From positions 1-64,000 of the forward strand of contig JBFMCS010000043.1 of the NCBI GenBank assembly GCA_040754315.1: 64,000 nucleotides of DNA, given 5' to 3'. Position 1 is the first letter of the stretch. Each line of letters begins with the position of its first letter. This stretch comes from Bacillota bacterium (GTDB lineage Bacteria > Bacillota > Sulfobacillia > DUSP01 > JBFMCS01). Shown here one piece after another: positions 8,540 through 18,264 of the stretch. The position numbers and the translations under genes are program-made. The notes beneath the pieces are model-generated. The model did not search any database and was not told the origin of the DNA. It saw only the letters and a program-made list of their open reading frames with translations.

Positions 8540-9742
8540 ATGGATAAGTGGCTTCAGAAGGACATAAGCGTGAAGCTCCTTTCCGTGGCCATCGCCCTGG
8601 TCTTGTGGTTTCAGGTAATGGGCGAGGAGAACCCTGCCATTGAGAGAACCTTTGCGAGCATTCCAGTAAGCACAGAAAACCTGGCCCAGGACCAGGTCCT
8701 CCTGGACTGGCAGCCCAAGACCATTGACGTCACAGTCAAGGGCCCCCGCAACCTGCTGGGCAACGTGGCCCGGGACGACATCGAGGCCCTTGTGGACCTT
8801 CGCGGCTTCGGGGAGGGGCATGGTATCGCGCCCGTTGAGGTGACGGCTCCCCGGGGCGTGACCGTGGTTGAATCGGTGCCCTCCATGGCCACGGTGGTGG
8901 TGGACACCATCACCGAGAAGGCTGTGAAGGTGAGCATTGACGTAAGAGGGGAACCGGCGGAGGACTATGAAGCACTGAGCGCTGAGATTGAACTGGAAGA
9001 GGTCACAGCCATAGGGCCGAGGACCCGCCTGGCCATGGTAGACCACGCCCTGGGGACAGTAGATATAACCGGGGCGTCCGGCGAGCGCCAAGCCATCTCT
9101 ACCCTGGCTGCGGTGGGCGCTGACGGGGGAGTTGTGGAGGGTGTATCCCTGCAGCCCGGGGCGCTGGCGGTCACGGTGCCGATGAGACAGCTGCCCCCAT
9201 CGAAGGTAGTGGCAGTGAAGCCTGATGTGCAGGGCACGCCGGCCCGGGGCTTCAAGGTAGCCTCCACGACGGTTCAGCCCTCCAGCGTCAAGGTGAGGGC
9301 CTCAGCCTCATCCCTGGCAAACCTGCATCATCTGGTGACCGAGACCGTCTCAGTTCAGGGTCACGAGGCGGGGACCGTTTCCCAGCAGGTTGGGCTCATG
9401 CTTCCCTCCGGGATATTCTCGGTGGAGCCTGCCAGGGTAACCGTGGCGGTGATACTGGTGCAGGACCGGGTCACGAAGGAGTTTGAGGTGCCCGTGGTGC
9501 TCAGGAACGTCGGCACCGGTCTCAGGTGGCAGATCCAGCCGTCCTACTGCCTAGTGACGGTGGCGGGTCTCGAGGCTGACCTTGAGCGGGTGACCGAGGA
9601 CAAGGTGGGTGTGTCTGTGGACGCCCGGGGGCTTCAAGAGGGAGTCCACATCCTGGAGGTCCTTGCGCTCTTGCCCGAGAGGGTGGAGCTTGAGAGGCTA
9701 GAGCCGTCCACCGTGGAGGTCACCCTTACAAGGCGCCAGTAG
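8540..9742 (+). CDS. cdaR: CdaA regulatory protein CdaR (YbbR repeats)
   Basis: CdaR/YbbR, 400 residues: one N-terminal membrane anchor (VKLLSVAIALVLWFQVM), then tandem YbbR domains outside the membrane. Repeat units can be seen by the recurring pattern of a hydrophobic strand ending in TVDVTVKGP, KVSIDVRG, VVAVKPDVQGTPARGF and VSVDARGL, giving about four copies. It binds CdaA and tunes c-di-AMP synthesis. ATG start 9 bases after the cdaA stop with GGTGATGGT upstream. Followed by glmM. Confidence 0.9.
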   Translation: MDKWLQKDISVKLLSVAIALVLWFQVMGEENPAIERTFASIPVSTENLAQDQVLLDWQPKTIDVTVKGPRNLLGNVARDDIEALVDLRGFGEGHGIAPVEVTAPRGVTVVESVPSMATVVVDTITEKAVKVSIDVRGEPAEDYEALSAEIELEEVTAIGPRTRLAMVDHALGTVDITGASGERQAISTLAAVGADGGVVEGVSLQPGALAVTVPMRQLPPSKVVAVKPDVQGTPARGFKVASTTVQPSSVKVRASASSLANLHHLVTETVSVQGHEAGTVSQQVGLMLPSGIFSVEPARVTVAVILVQDRVTKEFEVPVVLRNVGTGLRWQIQPSYCLVTVAGLEADLERVTEDKVGVSVDARGLQEGVHILEVLALLPERVELERLEPSTVEVTLTRRQ

Positions 9743-9792
9743 CTCGTGCCCCCTGTATATGCATACTCATGGATTGGGGAAAGGGGTGTCCC

Positions 9793-11130
9793 ATGGGACG
9801 GCTCTTCGGGACTGATGGAGTACGCGGTGTTGCCAACCTGGACTTGACTCCCGAGATGGCCTTCTACCTGGGGCGGACGGGCAGTGGCCTCTTGGGCCAA
9901 GGCTCGGAGCGCCCTCGTTTCGTGGTAGGACGGGATACCAGGCTGTCGGGACCGCTCCTGGAATCAGCGCTCATCAGCGGCATCCTCTCCACGGGAGCCG
10001 GTGTGTTCAGGGCCGGGGTCATGACAACCCCTGGCGTTGCCTACCTCACAAGGGAACTCGGGGCCAGCGGTGGTGTGGTGGTCTCCGCTTCCCACAATCC
10101 CTTCCAGTACAATGGCATCAAGTTCTTCGGGCCCACGGGGGAGAAGATCCCCGAAAGCTGGGAGGCTGCCATTGAGCGTTCCATCCTCTCTGGACATGAC
10201 ACATATCCCAGGCCCACCGCGTCGAGCATCGGCCGGGATGTGTCCCTGGGGGATGCCGTGGAGCGTTACGCGGGGTTCCTGATGGGCACGGGGGTGTCTC
10301 TTTCCGGGCTGACCGTGGCAGTGGACTGTGCCAATGGCGCCGCATCCCGCATATCCCCCGTGGTCTTCCAGGGATTGGGGGCGAGGGTGATCCCCCTGGC
10401 GTCGGATCCGGATGGCTCCAACATAAACATGGAGTGCGGGTCCTTGCATCCTAAGTGCCTGGCCCGGGCGGTGGTAGAGCACGGGGCGCACCTGGGAATT
10501 GCCCTGGATGGTGACGCGGACAGGGCTATAGTCGTGGATGAGGGCGGCCGCGTGCTGGATGGTGACTACATACTCGCCATAATTGGGCTGGACCGGATGG
10601 AGAAGGGCAATCTCGCGGGGAATTCCCTAGTGGCGACAGTCATGAGCAATGTAGGTCTGGACATAGCCTTTAGGAGAGCCGGCGGCAGGGTGGTGCGGTC
10701 CCAGGTTGGCGACAGGTGTGTTCTTGAGGAAATGCGCAACACCAAGGCAGTCCTGGGGGGGGAGCAATCCGGGCACGTCATCTTCCTCGAACACCTCCCT
10801 ACGGGGGACGGCATTCTCACGGCTGTGCAGCTGGCTCAGGTGATGAAGGAATCAGGACTGCCCCTTTCCGAACTGGCAAAGGTCATGGTGAAGGTTCCGC
10901 AGGAGGTCCGGAATGTGCTAGTCACGAAAAAGGAGGACGTGGCGACAAGCCCTGGGGTCCTGGCGGCTGTTGGCGAAGCCGCGAGCACCCTGGGTGACAC
11001 TGGGAGGGTGCTGGTAAGGCCTTCTGGGACTGAACCGGTTGTCAGGATCATGGTCGAGGCAGAATGCCCTGCACTGGTCAAGGGCCTCACTGACATGCTG
11101 GAGGAGGTGATCAGGGCGGAACTAGGGTAG
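9793..11130 (+). CDS. glmM: Phosphoglucosamine mutase GlmM
   Basis: GlmM, 445 residues, converts glucosamine-6-phosphate to glucosamine-1-phosphate for UDP-GlcNAc and so for peptidoglycan. It starts with the standard MGRLFGTDGVRG; the upstream in-frame ATG at 9769 is rejected because the family starts here. The phosphoserine loop VVSASHNPFQYNG is near residues 96-108, the metal loop DGDADR near 240 and the sugar-phosphate loop RPSGTEPVVRIMVE near the C terminus. It precedes glmS, which makes its substrate. Confidence 0.95.
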   Translation: MGRLFGTDGVRGVANLDLTPEMAFYLGRTGSGLLGQGSERPRFVVGRDTRLSGPLLESALISGILSTGAGVFRAGVMTTPGVAYLTRELGASGGVVVSASHNPFQYNGIKFFGPTGEKIPESWEAAIERSILSGHDTYPRPTASSIGRDVSLGDAVERYAGFLMGTGVSLSGLTVAVDCANGAASRISPVVFQGLGARVIPLASDPDGSNINMECGSLHPKCLARAVVEHGAHLGIALDGDADRAIVVDEGGRVLDGDYILAIIGLDRMEKGNLAGNSLVATVMSNVGLDIAFRRAGGRVVRSQVGDRCVLEEMRNTKAVLGGEQSGHVIFLEHLPTGDGILTAVQLAQVMKESGLPLSELAKVMVKVPQEVRNVLVTKKEDVATSPGVLAAVGEAASTLGDTGRVLVRPSGTEPVVRIMVEAECPALVKGLTDMLEEVIRAELG

Positions 11131-11157
11131 GGAATATGAGACTCCCGGGACAAATGA

Positions 11158-11330
11158 GACGAAGCGCCTGGACTCGCGGAGCGAGTTGACGAGGTTGGGG
11201 TTCATCGAAGTTCGGCGGGTGCCCCACGGTTCGGCCACAACCGAGAGCGGCCTCACAAAACCCCCGGGCGACCGGGGAACAAACGGGGGCCAGGTGGCTG
11301 CAAGGCAGGTTATCCTGGCATGGGTTATTC
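11158..11330 (+). ncRNA. glmS ribozyme (glucosamine-6-phosphate riboswitch)
   Basis: The leader between glmM and glmS holds the conserved pieces of the glmS self-cleaving ribozyme in order: AAGCGCCTGGACT at the 5' end, TTGACGAGGTTGGGG at 11186-11200, TCGGCGGGTGCC at 11212-11223, then GC-rich P3/P4 stem material ending near 11330. Cleavage is expected just before the GCGCC, between 11163 and 11164. The ribozyme is activated by glucosamine-6-phosphate and leads to decay of the glmS message, a product-feedback loop. The 3' border is approximate. Confidence 0.88.
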
Positions 11331-11383
11331 CCGGTAGTCGCGGTATCATCCCGCGGCTATCGCTCTGGAAGGGGAGATACCGG

Positions 11384-13204
11384 ATGTGTGGCATAGTTGG
11401 ATACGTTGGCGATGGCGAGGCCCTGGGGTTCATCCTGGAGGGCCTGAAGAGGCTGGAGTACCGGGGCTATGATTCGGCAGGGGTTGCCGTCCTGCAGGGG
11501 AACCGGTCGGTAGTCAGGAAGAGCGCAGGGAGGATCTGCAGCCTGGAAAAAGGGATCTCTGGCGAGAGCCTTGAAGGCACGCTGGGAATAGGACATACCC
11601 GGTGGGCAACGCACGGGGCACCCACTGACCTCAATGCTCACCCCCACACCGACTGCCATGGTGATGTAGTGGTGGTCCACAACGGGATCATTGAGAACTA
11701 CCAGGAACTCACCGCATGGCTGAGGGATAGGGGACACATGTTCACTTCGGAAACAGATACCGAGGTCATACCGCACCTGGTGGAGGAGTATTACAGCGAG
11801 GGTCAAGACCTAGCCTCGGCCGTCCGCCAGGCTGCCCTCAGGCTGAGGGGATCCTACGCCCTGGCGGTGATGGCATCGAGCGAGCCGGGCTACCTCGTGG
11901 CGGTCAGGCAGTCAAGCCCCCTTGTTGTGGGGCTGGGGGAGGACGAGAACTACATTGCCTCAGACATCCCGGCCCTTCTCGGGCGCACGCGGCGCACCTA
12001 CATCCTGGAGGACGGGGAAATGGCCGTGGTGGCCAGGGACGGGGTGACCGTGTGTGACCTGAAGGGCGCCCCCACGGACAAGCCGGTTTTCCAGGTGGAG
12101 TGGGATCCCGTCATGGCCGAGAAGGGTGGTTACGCCCACTTCATGCTGAAGGAGATCCACGAGCAGCCCGTTGCTCTCCGGGATACCCTGGCTGGAAGGC
12201 TCGACGGGGGGCGAGTGGTCCTCAAAGAGGTGTCCCAGTCCAGCGAGGCCCTGCGGGAGTCCCAGCGGGTGTTCATCGTTGCCTGCGGCACTGCCTATCA
12301 CGCCGGCCTAGTGGGGAAGCACCTCGTGGAAACCCTGGCCAGGGTCCCGGTGGAAGTGGACTTGGCCTCGGAGTTCCGTTACAGGGATCCCCTGGTACTA
12401 CCAGGTTCGGTCATGGTCATCGTGAGCCAGTCTGGTGAAACCGCGGATACCCTTGCTGCTCTCCGTGAGGGGAAGGCCCGGGGTGCGCGGGTAATCGGCA
12501 TCACCAATGTAGTGGGGAGCTCGGTGGCCAGGGAGTCGGACGAGGTGATCTATACCCGGGCGGGGCCAGAGATCGCTGTTGCCTCCACCAAGGCCTATAC
12601 CACTCAGATAGCGGCCCTGGCGCTGCTGGCCACGCGTATAGCAGAGCTGAAGGGCCGTGCTATCCCCGCGGGCTTCATGGAGGCCCTTAACGCGCTTCCG
12701 GTGGCCGCTGAGAGGGCCATCGCCCTGGATGACCGGGTCAAGGAGGTCGCCAAGAGGATATCGCAGTGGGATGATGTGTTCTTCGTAGGGCGCGGGCCGG
12801 ACTTCGCCTCATCCCTGGAGGGGCAGCTGAAGCTGAAGGAAATATCGTACATTCACGCTGAGGCCTACGCTGCTGGAGAGCTGAAGCATGGCACCCTTGC
12901 GCTGATAATCGACGGGGTCCCGGTGGTAGCCCTGGCCACGCAGCGAACCGTATTTGACAAGACGCTGAGCAACGTGATGGAGATCAAGGCCAGGGGAGGA
13001 TGGGTGGTGGGTGTGGTGAACGAGGGAGACCGGGGCATGCATGGGGTGTGCGACCTCCTCCTGGAGGTGCCCGAGACTCACCCTCTCCTGGCTCCGGTCA
13101 TTACCGCTATCCCCCTGCAGCTCCTGGCGTATCACGCCGCCGTGCTCAGGGGCTGTGATGTTGATAGGCCGAGGAACCTGGCCAAGAGCGTGACAGTGGA
13201 ATAG
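11384..13204 (+). CDS. glmS: Glutamine-fructose-6-phosphate aminotransferase GlmS
   Basis: GlmS, 606 residues, makes glucosamine-6-phosphate from fructose-6-phosphate and glutamine. It starts MCGIVGYVG, where Cys2 becomes the N-terminal nucleophile of the glutaminase domain. Two SIS domains follow, with the sugar-binding SQSGETADT block near residue 350 and the C-terminal NLAKSVTVE typical of the family. The longer in-frame ORF reaching back to 11186 crosses the ribozyme and is not coding. RBS GGGGAG 9 bases before ATG. Confidence 0.95.
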   Translation: MCGIVGYVGDGEALGFILEGLKRLEYRGYDSAGVAVLQGNRSVVRKSAGRICSLEKGISGESLEGTLGIGHTRWATHGAPTDLNAHPHTDCHGDVVVVHNGIIENYQELTAWLRDRGHMFTSETDTEVIPHLVEEYYSEGQDLASAVRQAALRLRGSYALAVMASSEPGYLVAVRQSSPLVVGLGEDENYIASDIPALLGRTRRTYILEDGEMAVVARDGVTVCDLKGAPTDKPVFQVEWDPVMAEKGGYAHFMLKEIHEQPVALRDTLAGRLDGGRVVLKEVSQSSEALRESQRVFIVACGTAYHAGLVGKHLVETLARVPVEVDLASEFRYRDPLVLPGSVMVIVSQSGETADTLAALREGKARGARVIGITNVVGSSVARESDEVIYTRAGPEIAVASTKAYTTQIAALALLATRIAELKGRAIPAGFMEALNALPVAAERAIALDDRVKEVAKRISQWDDVFFVGRGPDFASSLEGQLKLKEISYIHAEAYAAGELKHGTLALIIDGVPVVALATQRTVFDKTLSNVMEIKARGGWVVGVVNEGDRGMHGVCDLLLEVPETHPLLAPVITAIPLQLLAYHAAVLRGCDVDRPRNLAKSVTVE

Positions 13205-13298
13205 AAGTCCGGATCCAGGAGAGCAGGTTGCCCGCGTGAAATAAAGTTGAAAACTAGCCGGGCATAGTGGTGTAGACTTTTGCAGCAATCGCAGATAT

Positions 13299-13342
13299 AA
13301 AAGCCGTCGAGGCCTTGTGTAGCAAGAGTCCGGCGGCTTTTT
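13299..13342 (+). terminator. Rho-independent terminator after glmS
   Basis: AAAAGCCGTCG pairs with the downstream CGGCGGCTTTTT (one G-U pair), leaving a loop of about 20 bases and a run of five T. It lies 95 bases beyond the glmS stop and marks the end of the core operon just before the island. Confidence 0.6.
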
Positions 13343-13682
13343 GACGCTGCAAGAAGGTGTTGCTTTGCGGCTCAGATCCACGCCGGGCGTTTCCGTGATT
13401 GCTTTTGTGATCTCACCGGCGTGCTCGAAGGTTTCAGAATAAAGAGCCATAGTAGAAACCTGAGGTTAAGGGGCTACACGGAGTGGCCCCGTTCGTTGTC
13501 ACTGTGAGAGTACAAAGGAACACTTCCCTTTGTTGCAGTAGAAGAGATCGATAATGTTTGGCAGGATATTTAGGAAGGTCTTGCCGAATTTGGAAGAGGT
13601 TTGTGCTGTGGCGTGAGCTGTGGATGGGATGGCTTAGGTTCCCATAATTCCAGATAAAGGCTAGGACACAGATTATGGCTGG
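13343..13682. other. Intergenic stretch at island border, no gene seen
   Basis: No supported gene. A second small hairpin (GGGGCTA / TGGCCCC around 13469-13489) lacks a T run. A minus-strand reading starting MALYSETFEHAGEITKAI looks protein-like for about 40 residues but then runs into the antisense of glmS, so it may be a gene fragment. The composition becomes visibly less GC-rich here than in the glm operon. Confidence 0.4.
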
Positions 13683-14265
13683 GTACGGCCGTCTATGTGG
13701 GCTCTGAGGCGTTCAGGAGGGAAATAAGTGACAAGGAAATCGCCTACCGATTAGGTACGCCACGCCAGATTGTAAGTAAATGGCGCAAGCGGTTTCACAG
13801 TATGGGCCTCCTTGGCCTTCAAGATGAACCACGGGGCGGGCGCCCGGAGTCTTTTCCCCCCGGCAGTGGCTATTGAGGTTAAGGCACCGGCCTGCGAACA
13901 ATGCCTCGCAGGTTGGGGATACCACTATTTCGCCTGTCAATGACGGAATTAGGCCAGGAAGTCATTAGCCGGGGCATCGTGGCAGAGGTAAGTGGCACAA
14001 CCAAGTGTTGTTGGGAGGATGCTGTAACCCTGGCGTCACCGGAGTTGGGTCTTCCCCCGGGGTCCTGACTTCACCGCAAAGGCCGGTAGGGTGCTGGACC
14101 TTTACGAAGGAGATTAAAGCGGTCAAAGGCATTTATTCGGTATTCTGGATTATTGACAGCGGATCAGCTCACCGGGGAGGGCTCGGTTCAGTGACTCGCG
14201 AAATGGCCGACAGTTACGCTGGTACACTTGCCAATACACGCCAGTTGGCTATGAGAAATCATTAG
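13683..14265 (+). pseudogene. Decayed IS630-family transposase
   Basis: Three blocks in different frames match the order of an IS630 transposase. First the N-terminal helix-turn-helix, EIAYRLGTPRQIVSKWRKRF followed by GLLGLQDEPRGGRPESFPP (from about 13700). Next PLFRLSMTELGQEVISRGIV (about 13922-13981), which precedes the catalytic core in the family. Then FTAKAGRVLDLYEGD and WIIDSGSAHRGG (about 14145-14180), where IS630 enzymes have the second catalytic Asp in a DNGSSHRG-like motif. Stops and frameshifts separate the blocks, so the element is dead. No clear terminal inverted repeats were found. It marks the left edge of the defence island. Confidence 0.75.
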
Positions 14266-14572
14266 GCGTTAACGCTTTGTGCTAGACAATCGATAATAGA
14301 TGTCGATCTGGTTCCCGTCCGATGTTGAGGATCGATCGCTGGTTTCTCAAGAGCGCTGTCAAAAAGTTGCCTGGCCATTTAAGTGGAAGTTCACGTATGG
14401 ATCTGAAGCGGCTGGTTTCCAAGCTATCCAGCCAGATAACGAGAGACAAGGCCACCGCCGCAGATTGATCGCAAATCAGAATATATGTCACCATAATTGC
14501 GTCTTGGGGCACTTAGTTTAGAACCACTTAATGGTCAGAACCGAATGAGAACCCAGGAAGGATAGAAAAAGG

Positions 14573-17500
14573 ATGATAGAAAGGGAAAAGGGTAACAGTC
14601 TTGCACCGGGTGACATCATTGCAGGCTTGGAGCCGTCCGAGCTTGTTGAGATTCAACGCATCGTCCCTTTTGGCGGCAAAATGATCGTTGAGGGAGTGGG
14701 GCTTCAGTCCCGGCGTGTGGTCAAGCGGCCGCTTACCTTGGAGGAGATTGTATCTCTCGTCAAGATCCGCGGGCAGCAGCACACCTTTGATGGTGACGCC
14801 GGACTCTTTCTCTTAGGGGCCGAAGCCGAACGCATTCGGATCGCCCATCAATTCGATCCTCTCTTTGCCGTCAATTCCAGTATCGTCGATCCAGTCCCTC
14901 ACCAGGTCGAGGCTGTTTACCGCTATCTCCTTCCTTTGCCGAGGATCCGCTTTTTGTTGGCGGACGATACGGGGGCCGGAAAGACCATCATGACCGGGCT
15001 CCTGATGAAGGAACTGCTGTTCCGTGGCGTGATCCAGAAGGTGCTGATCATCACTCCAGGCGGCCTGACCAAGCAGTGGAAGGAAGAGGAACTCCAGGAA
15101 AAATTCGGCCTGCACTCCCGCCTGGTGAACCGCGCCTCTTTCGAGGCCGAGCCTGGCCAATTCGCGCGTTACGAAGAGGGCATCTTCGTCACCTCTATTG
15201 ATTTCCTCGCCCGCAACGAGGGGTGCCTGCGAGCGGCGTCGGAGACCCAGTGGGACCTCGTGGTTGTTGATGAGGCACATAGACTCTCGGCCTACGAATA
15301 CGGAACCAAACTTGAGGAAAGCGAGCGCTACAAGGCGGTCAAAGCGCTTGCCGGCAAGACGGACCACCTGCTGTTCTTGACCGCGACACCGCACCGGGGC
15401 AGGAAAGACACCTTTCGCCGGCTGCTCTTGCTTCTCGATGAGGACCTGTTCCAAAAGGATGAACACGTCGCGGACCGGGTGCGTGAACAAGCAGCCCCAT
15501 ACGAAGTGCCGGGTGCAGAGGATTTCGAGGCCGAGCGTCCCATCAGTAGGGCCAGGAACCGCTTCTTCCTGCGTCGCCTTAAGGAGGAAATGGTGGATTG
15601 GGAGGGCAGGTCGCTGTTTAAGCCCCGGCACACGAAGACGACTGGTTACGAGCTGACACCTGAGGAAAAAACGCTATATGACGAGGTAACCCGCTACGTC
15701 CGTTCCAAGCGGAAGGAAGCGAAGGCGAAGAGAAACCGGAACGTTGAACTGACGCTCATGGTGATGCAGCGACGGCTGGCAAGTAGTCTCTACGCCATTA
15801 CCCGGACCCTGGAGAATCGCCTGAGGGCTCTCAATGAAGTTCTAGCCATTCTCCGAGACCCCAGCCGTTCGGACACGGAGAAGCGGCGCCTGTTCCGAGG
15901 AACTGTGGATCCAGATGCTCCCCGTGACATCACCGAGTACGAAGACCTGTCGGAAGAAGAACGCGAGGAGATTGACCGGCGGATCTTCCGTCAAGTTCTG
16001 ACGGGTGATCCGGATAAGGTCGAGGAGGAACGCGACGAGGTCGAACGGCTCTACCGGCTGGCGGACAGCCTGAAGCAGCATAAGGAAGCAAAATTTGGCG
16101 AACTGCTCACTGTCCTAGATTCCTCCGATGTAATCCGTGACGAGGACCAAAAGCTCCTGATCTTCACCGAACACCGGGATACCCTTGAGAGCCTCGCCAC
16201 CCGGTTGGAAGAGAAAGGTTACACGGTAGCCACCATCCACGGCGGCATGGATGTGGATGCGAGAAAAGAGGCCCAGCGCCGGTTCCGGACCCGGGCCAAA
16301 ATCATGGTGGCGACCGATGCCGCGGGAGAGGGCATCAACCTCCAGTTTTGCCGCTACCTCATCAACTGGGATATCCCGTGGAACCCTAACAGGCTGGAAC
16401 AGCGGATGGGGCGTATCCATCGCTATGGCCAGGACAATGACGTCTGGGTTTACAATTTGGTCGCCCAAAACACTCGCGAAGGGTCGGTTATCCAGAAGGT
16501 TCTGTCAAAGCTTGACGTTATGCGCGACCAAATGGGGTCCGACCGTGTCTACGACGTGATTGATGAGTGGCTGGAAGCCATTCCGCTTATCAGGCTGATT
16601 GAAGAAGCCATCGACGCCGAGGATGAATCGGCGGCCGCAAAAGACACCGACGCGGCGCTGGCGGTGGCCTCCAGGGAAAGAGCGGAAAGACTCATCGCGC
16701 TCCAGAAGAAAACCTCGCTGGCTTCACGTCTTGATCTGCGCGCGGCCCGCGAACTCCGTGACGCCTCCGACGAGCGCCGGCTGCAACCGATGTTTATTCA
16801 GCGCTTCTTCGAGCGGACATGGGCGGCTTGCGGGGGGAGCCTACGGCGGGATGATCAATCTCTGGTCTGGCACATCGGCGCCACTCCGACAATGCTTCTT
16901 GAGGTTGCCCGGGAGCGCCGGCAGCCAATTTCAGAGCGGTACGAAACACCTTTTGTGTTCGATAAACAACTGGTCAGCGTTGCCAGCAAGGTGAGCGTTC
17001 CTGAGCGCACGAAGCTCTTGGGTCCCGGCCATCCGCTTTTCGACATTCTGATCGAGTGGGCGATTCGCGAAGCACGGCAGGCCTTCGCCAGGGGGACGAT
17101 CCTCTTTGACCCGAACATCGGCAAGCCGCAACAGCTCTGGCTGGTCCGTTCGACCATTGAGGACGGACGCCGGCGATGGCGGCAGGATCGCCGCAAACCG
17201 CCGGCCCACGAACGGCTGGCCGTCATAGTCCGGGACCATATGGGTCTTCGAACGACATCGCCCTCATATCTACTTAACTGCGTTGCTCCGGAGATCGCTA
17301 TGCCGGTTCCCGAACTGCCCGCCGGTCAGGCAGGGGTGGCCCCGGGAGCAGGTGAGGAGATTCAGGCCTGGGCTTACGAACAGATCACCGAAAAGCAACT
17401 CGCCGAGGTTAAGACCATCCGGACAGAAGAATGCGACTTGCGCCGACAATACCTGAACACGGCTTTTACCGACCTTATTCTTGAACTGCAGGAGAAGTTG

Positions 17501-18151
17501 AACGACCTGCAACAGGCGCAGCTGTTCGGCGAAAACAATGCCCAGGAATGTGAGCGGTTGCGCCAAAGAGCCGAAGAACTTAAAAACCGCAAGACGGAGC
17601 GTTTGAAAGAACTGGACCTGATGATGAGACTGACCGCCAACCTGCCGGAACTCCTGACAGAGGCCGTAGTGGCCCCTGTCCCAGCGGCCACGCTGGAAAG
17701 CGAGGATGGTGAACCTGCCAGGGGCCTACCGATGCGCCGTGACGACGAAGTTGAAGCCATCGCCACGGCGGTGGCCATGCGGTTTGAGCGCTCGCGCGGG
17801 TGGACCCCGACCGATGTCAGCCGGGACGGAGAGCATTACGACATCCGCTCGGACGGGCCTAACGGCGAAAAGCGCTTCATTGAGGTGAAAGGCCGGGCCC
17901 GGTCCGGCCCTATCATGCTGACCGGCCCCGAGGTGGACAAGCTGCGGCAGCTTGGGATGAGGGCGTGGCTCTACATCGTGACCTTCTGCAAGGGCGAGCG
18001 GCCGCGCTTGCACCTCATCCAGGACCCACTTGCCAAGATCAGGCCGGAGGTGCTGTATCGGCAGATTCAGTATCTTGTTAAAGAAAATGACTGGGTGCAA
18101 CAGGGACAGGAAGTTGAGACGATGATCAGGATAGAGGAGCGAGGCAAATGA
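14573..18151 (+). CDS. SNF2-type helicase with C-terminal DUF3883 domain
   Basis: An 1192-residue superfamily 2 helicase. The Walker A motif ADDTGAGKTIMT is near residue 130, the DEAH box VVVDEAHRLS near 231 and the SNF2-type C-lobe with TDAAGEGINLQFCRYLINWD and LEQRMGRIHRYGQ near 580-620. A long helical region follows, and the last 120 residues form a DUF3883 domain (YDIRSDGPNGEKRFIEVKGR), whose EVKGR motif resembles the E-x-K of restriction-type nuclease folds. In defence islands such helicases are found with DUF1156 methylases and DUF499 ATPases, as here, and are thought to act in DNA restriction or translocation. ATG start preceded by AGGAAGG. A broken second copy of its 3' end lies at 21.8-22.3 kb. 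Confidence 0.88.
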   Translation: MIEREKGNSLAPGDIIAGLEPSELVEIQRIVPFGGKMIVEGVGLQSRRVVKRPLTLEEIVSLVKIRGQQHTFDGDAGLFLLGAEAERIRIAHQFDPLFAVNSSIVDPVPHQVEAVYRYLLPLPRIRFLLADDTGAGKTIMTGLLMKELLFRGVIQKVLIITPGGLTKQWKEEELQEKFGLHSRLVNRASFEAEPGQFARYEEGIFVTSIDFLARNEGCLRAASETQWDLVVVDEAHRLSAYEYGTKLEESERYKAVKALAGKTDHLLFLTATPHRGRKDTFRRLLLLLDEDLFQKDEHVADRVREQAAPYEVPGAEDFEAERPISRARNRFFLRRLKEEMVDWEGRSLFKPRHTKTTGYELTPEEKTLYDEVTRYVRSKRKEAKAKRNRNVELTLMVMQRRLASSLYAITRTLENRLRALNEVLAILRDPSRSDTEKRRLFRGTVDPDAPRDITEYEDLSEEEREEIDRRIFRQVLTGDPDKVEEERDEVERLYRLADSLKQHKEAKFGELLTVLDSSDVIRDEDQKLLIFTEHRDTLESLATRLEEKGYTVATIHGGMDVDARKEAQRRFRTRAKIMVATDAAGEGINLQFCRYLINWDIPWNPNRLEQRMGRIHRYGQDNDVWVYNLVAQNTREGSVIQKVLSKLDVMRDQMGSDRVYDVIDEWLEAIPLIRLIEEAIDAEDESAAAKDTDAALAVASRERAERLIALQKKTSLASRLDLRAARELRDASDERRLQPMFIQRFFERTWAACGGSLRRDDQSLVWHIGATPTMLLEVARERRQPISERYETPFVFDKQLVSVASKVSVPERTKLLGPGHPLFDILIEWAIREARQAFARGTILFDPNIGKPQQLWLVRSTIEDGRRRWRQDRRKPPAHERLAVIVRDHMGLRTTSPSYLLNCVAPEIAMPVPELPAGQAGVAPGAGEEIQAWAYEQITEKQLAEVKTIRTEECDLRRQYLNTAFTDLILELQEKLNDLQQAQLFGENNAQECERLRQRAEELKNRKTERLKELDLMMRLTANLPELLTEAVVAPVPAATLESEDGEPARGLPMRRDDEVEAIATAVAMRFERSRGWTPTDVSRDGEHYDIRSDGPNGEKRFIEVKGRARSGPIMLTGPEVDKLRQLGMRAWLYIVTFCKGERPRLHLIQDPLAKIRPEVLYRQIQYLVKENDWVQQGQEVETMIRIEERGK

Positions 18152-18264
18152 ACCACGGAACAGGATTCAGGTGGGATGATGGTCTGGCGGGGTCGGCCAG
18201 GCGCATCGCCGAGAAGCGCGGTTTGGCAAGCGCGCCCTTGATTTTACCGGAGGGTTTGATATGA
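18148..18264 (+). CDS. Small ORF coupled to the helicase
   Basis: A 38-residue ORF whose ATG overlaps the helicase stop (ATGA) and whose stop overlaps the SIR2 start (ATGA). The N-terminal part, FRWDDGLAGSARRIAEKRGL, looks like the beginning of a larger protein, so it may be what is left of the gene that once followed the helicase before SIR2-HerA joined. It could also simply carry ribosomes through to the SIR2 gene. No family recognised. Confidence 0.35.
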   Translation: MNHGTGFRWDDGLAGSARRIAEKRGLASAPLILPEGLI

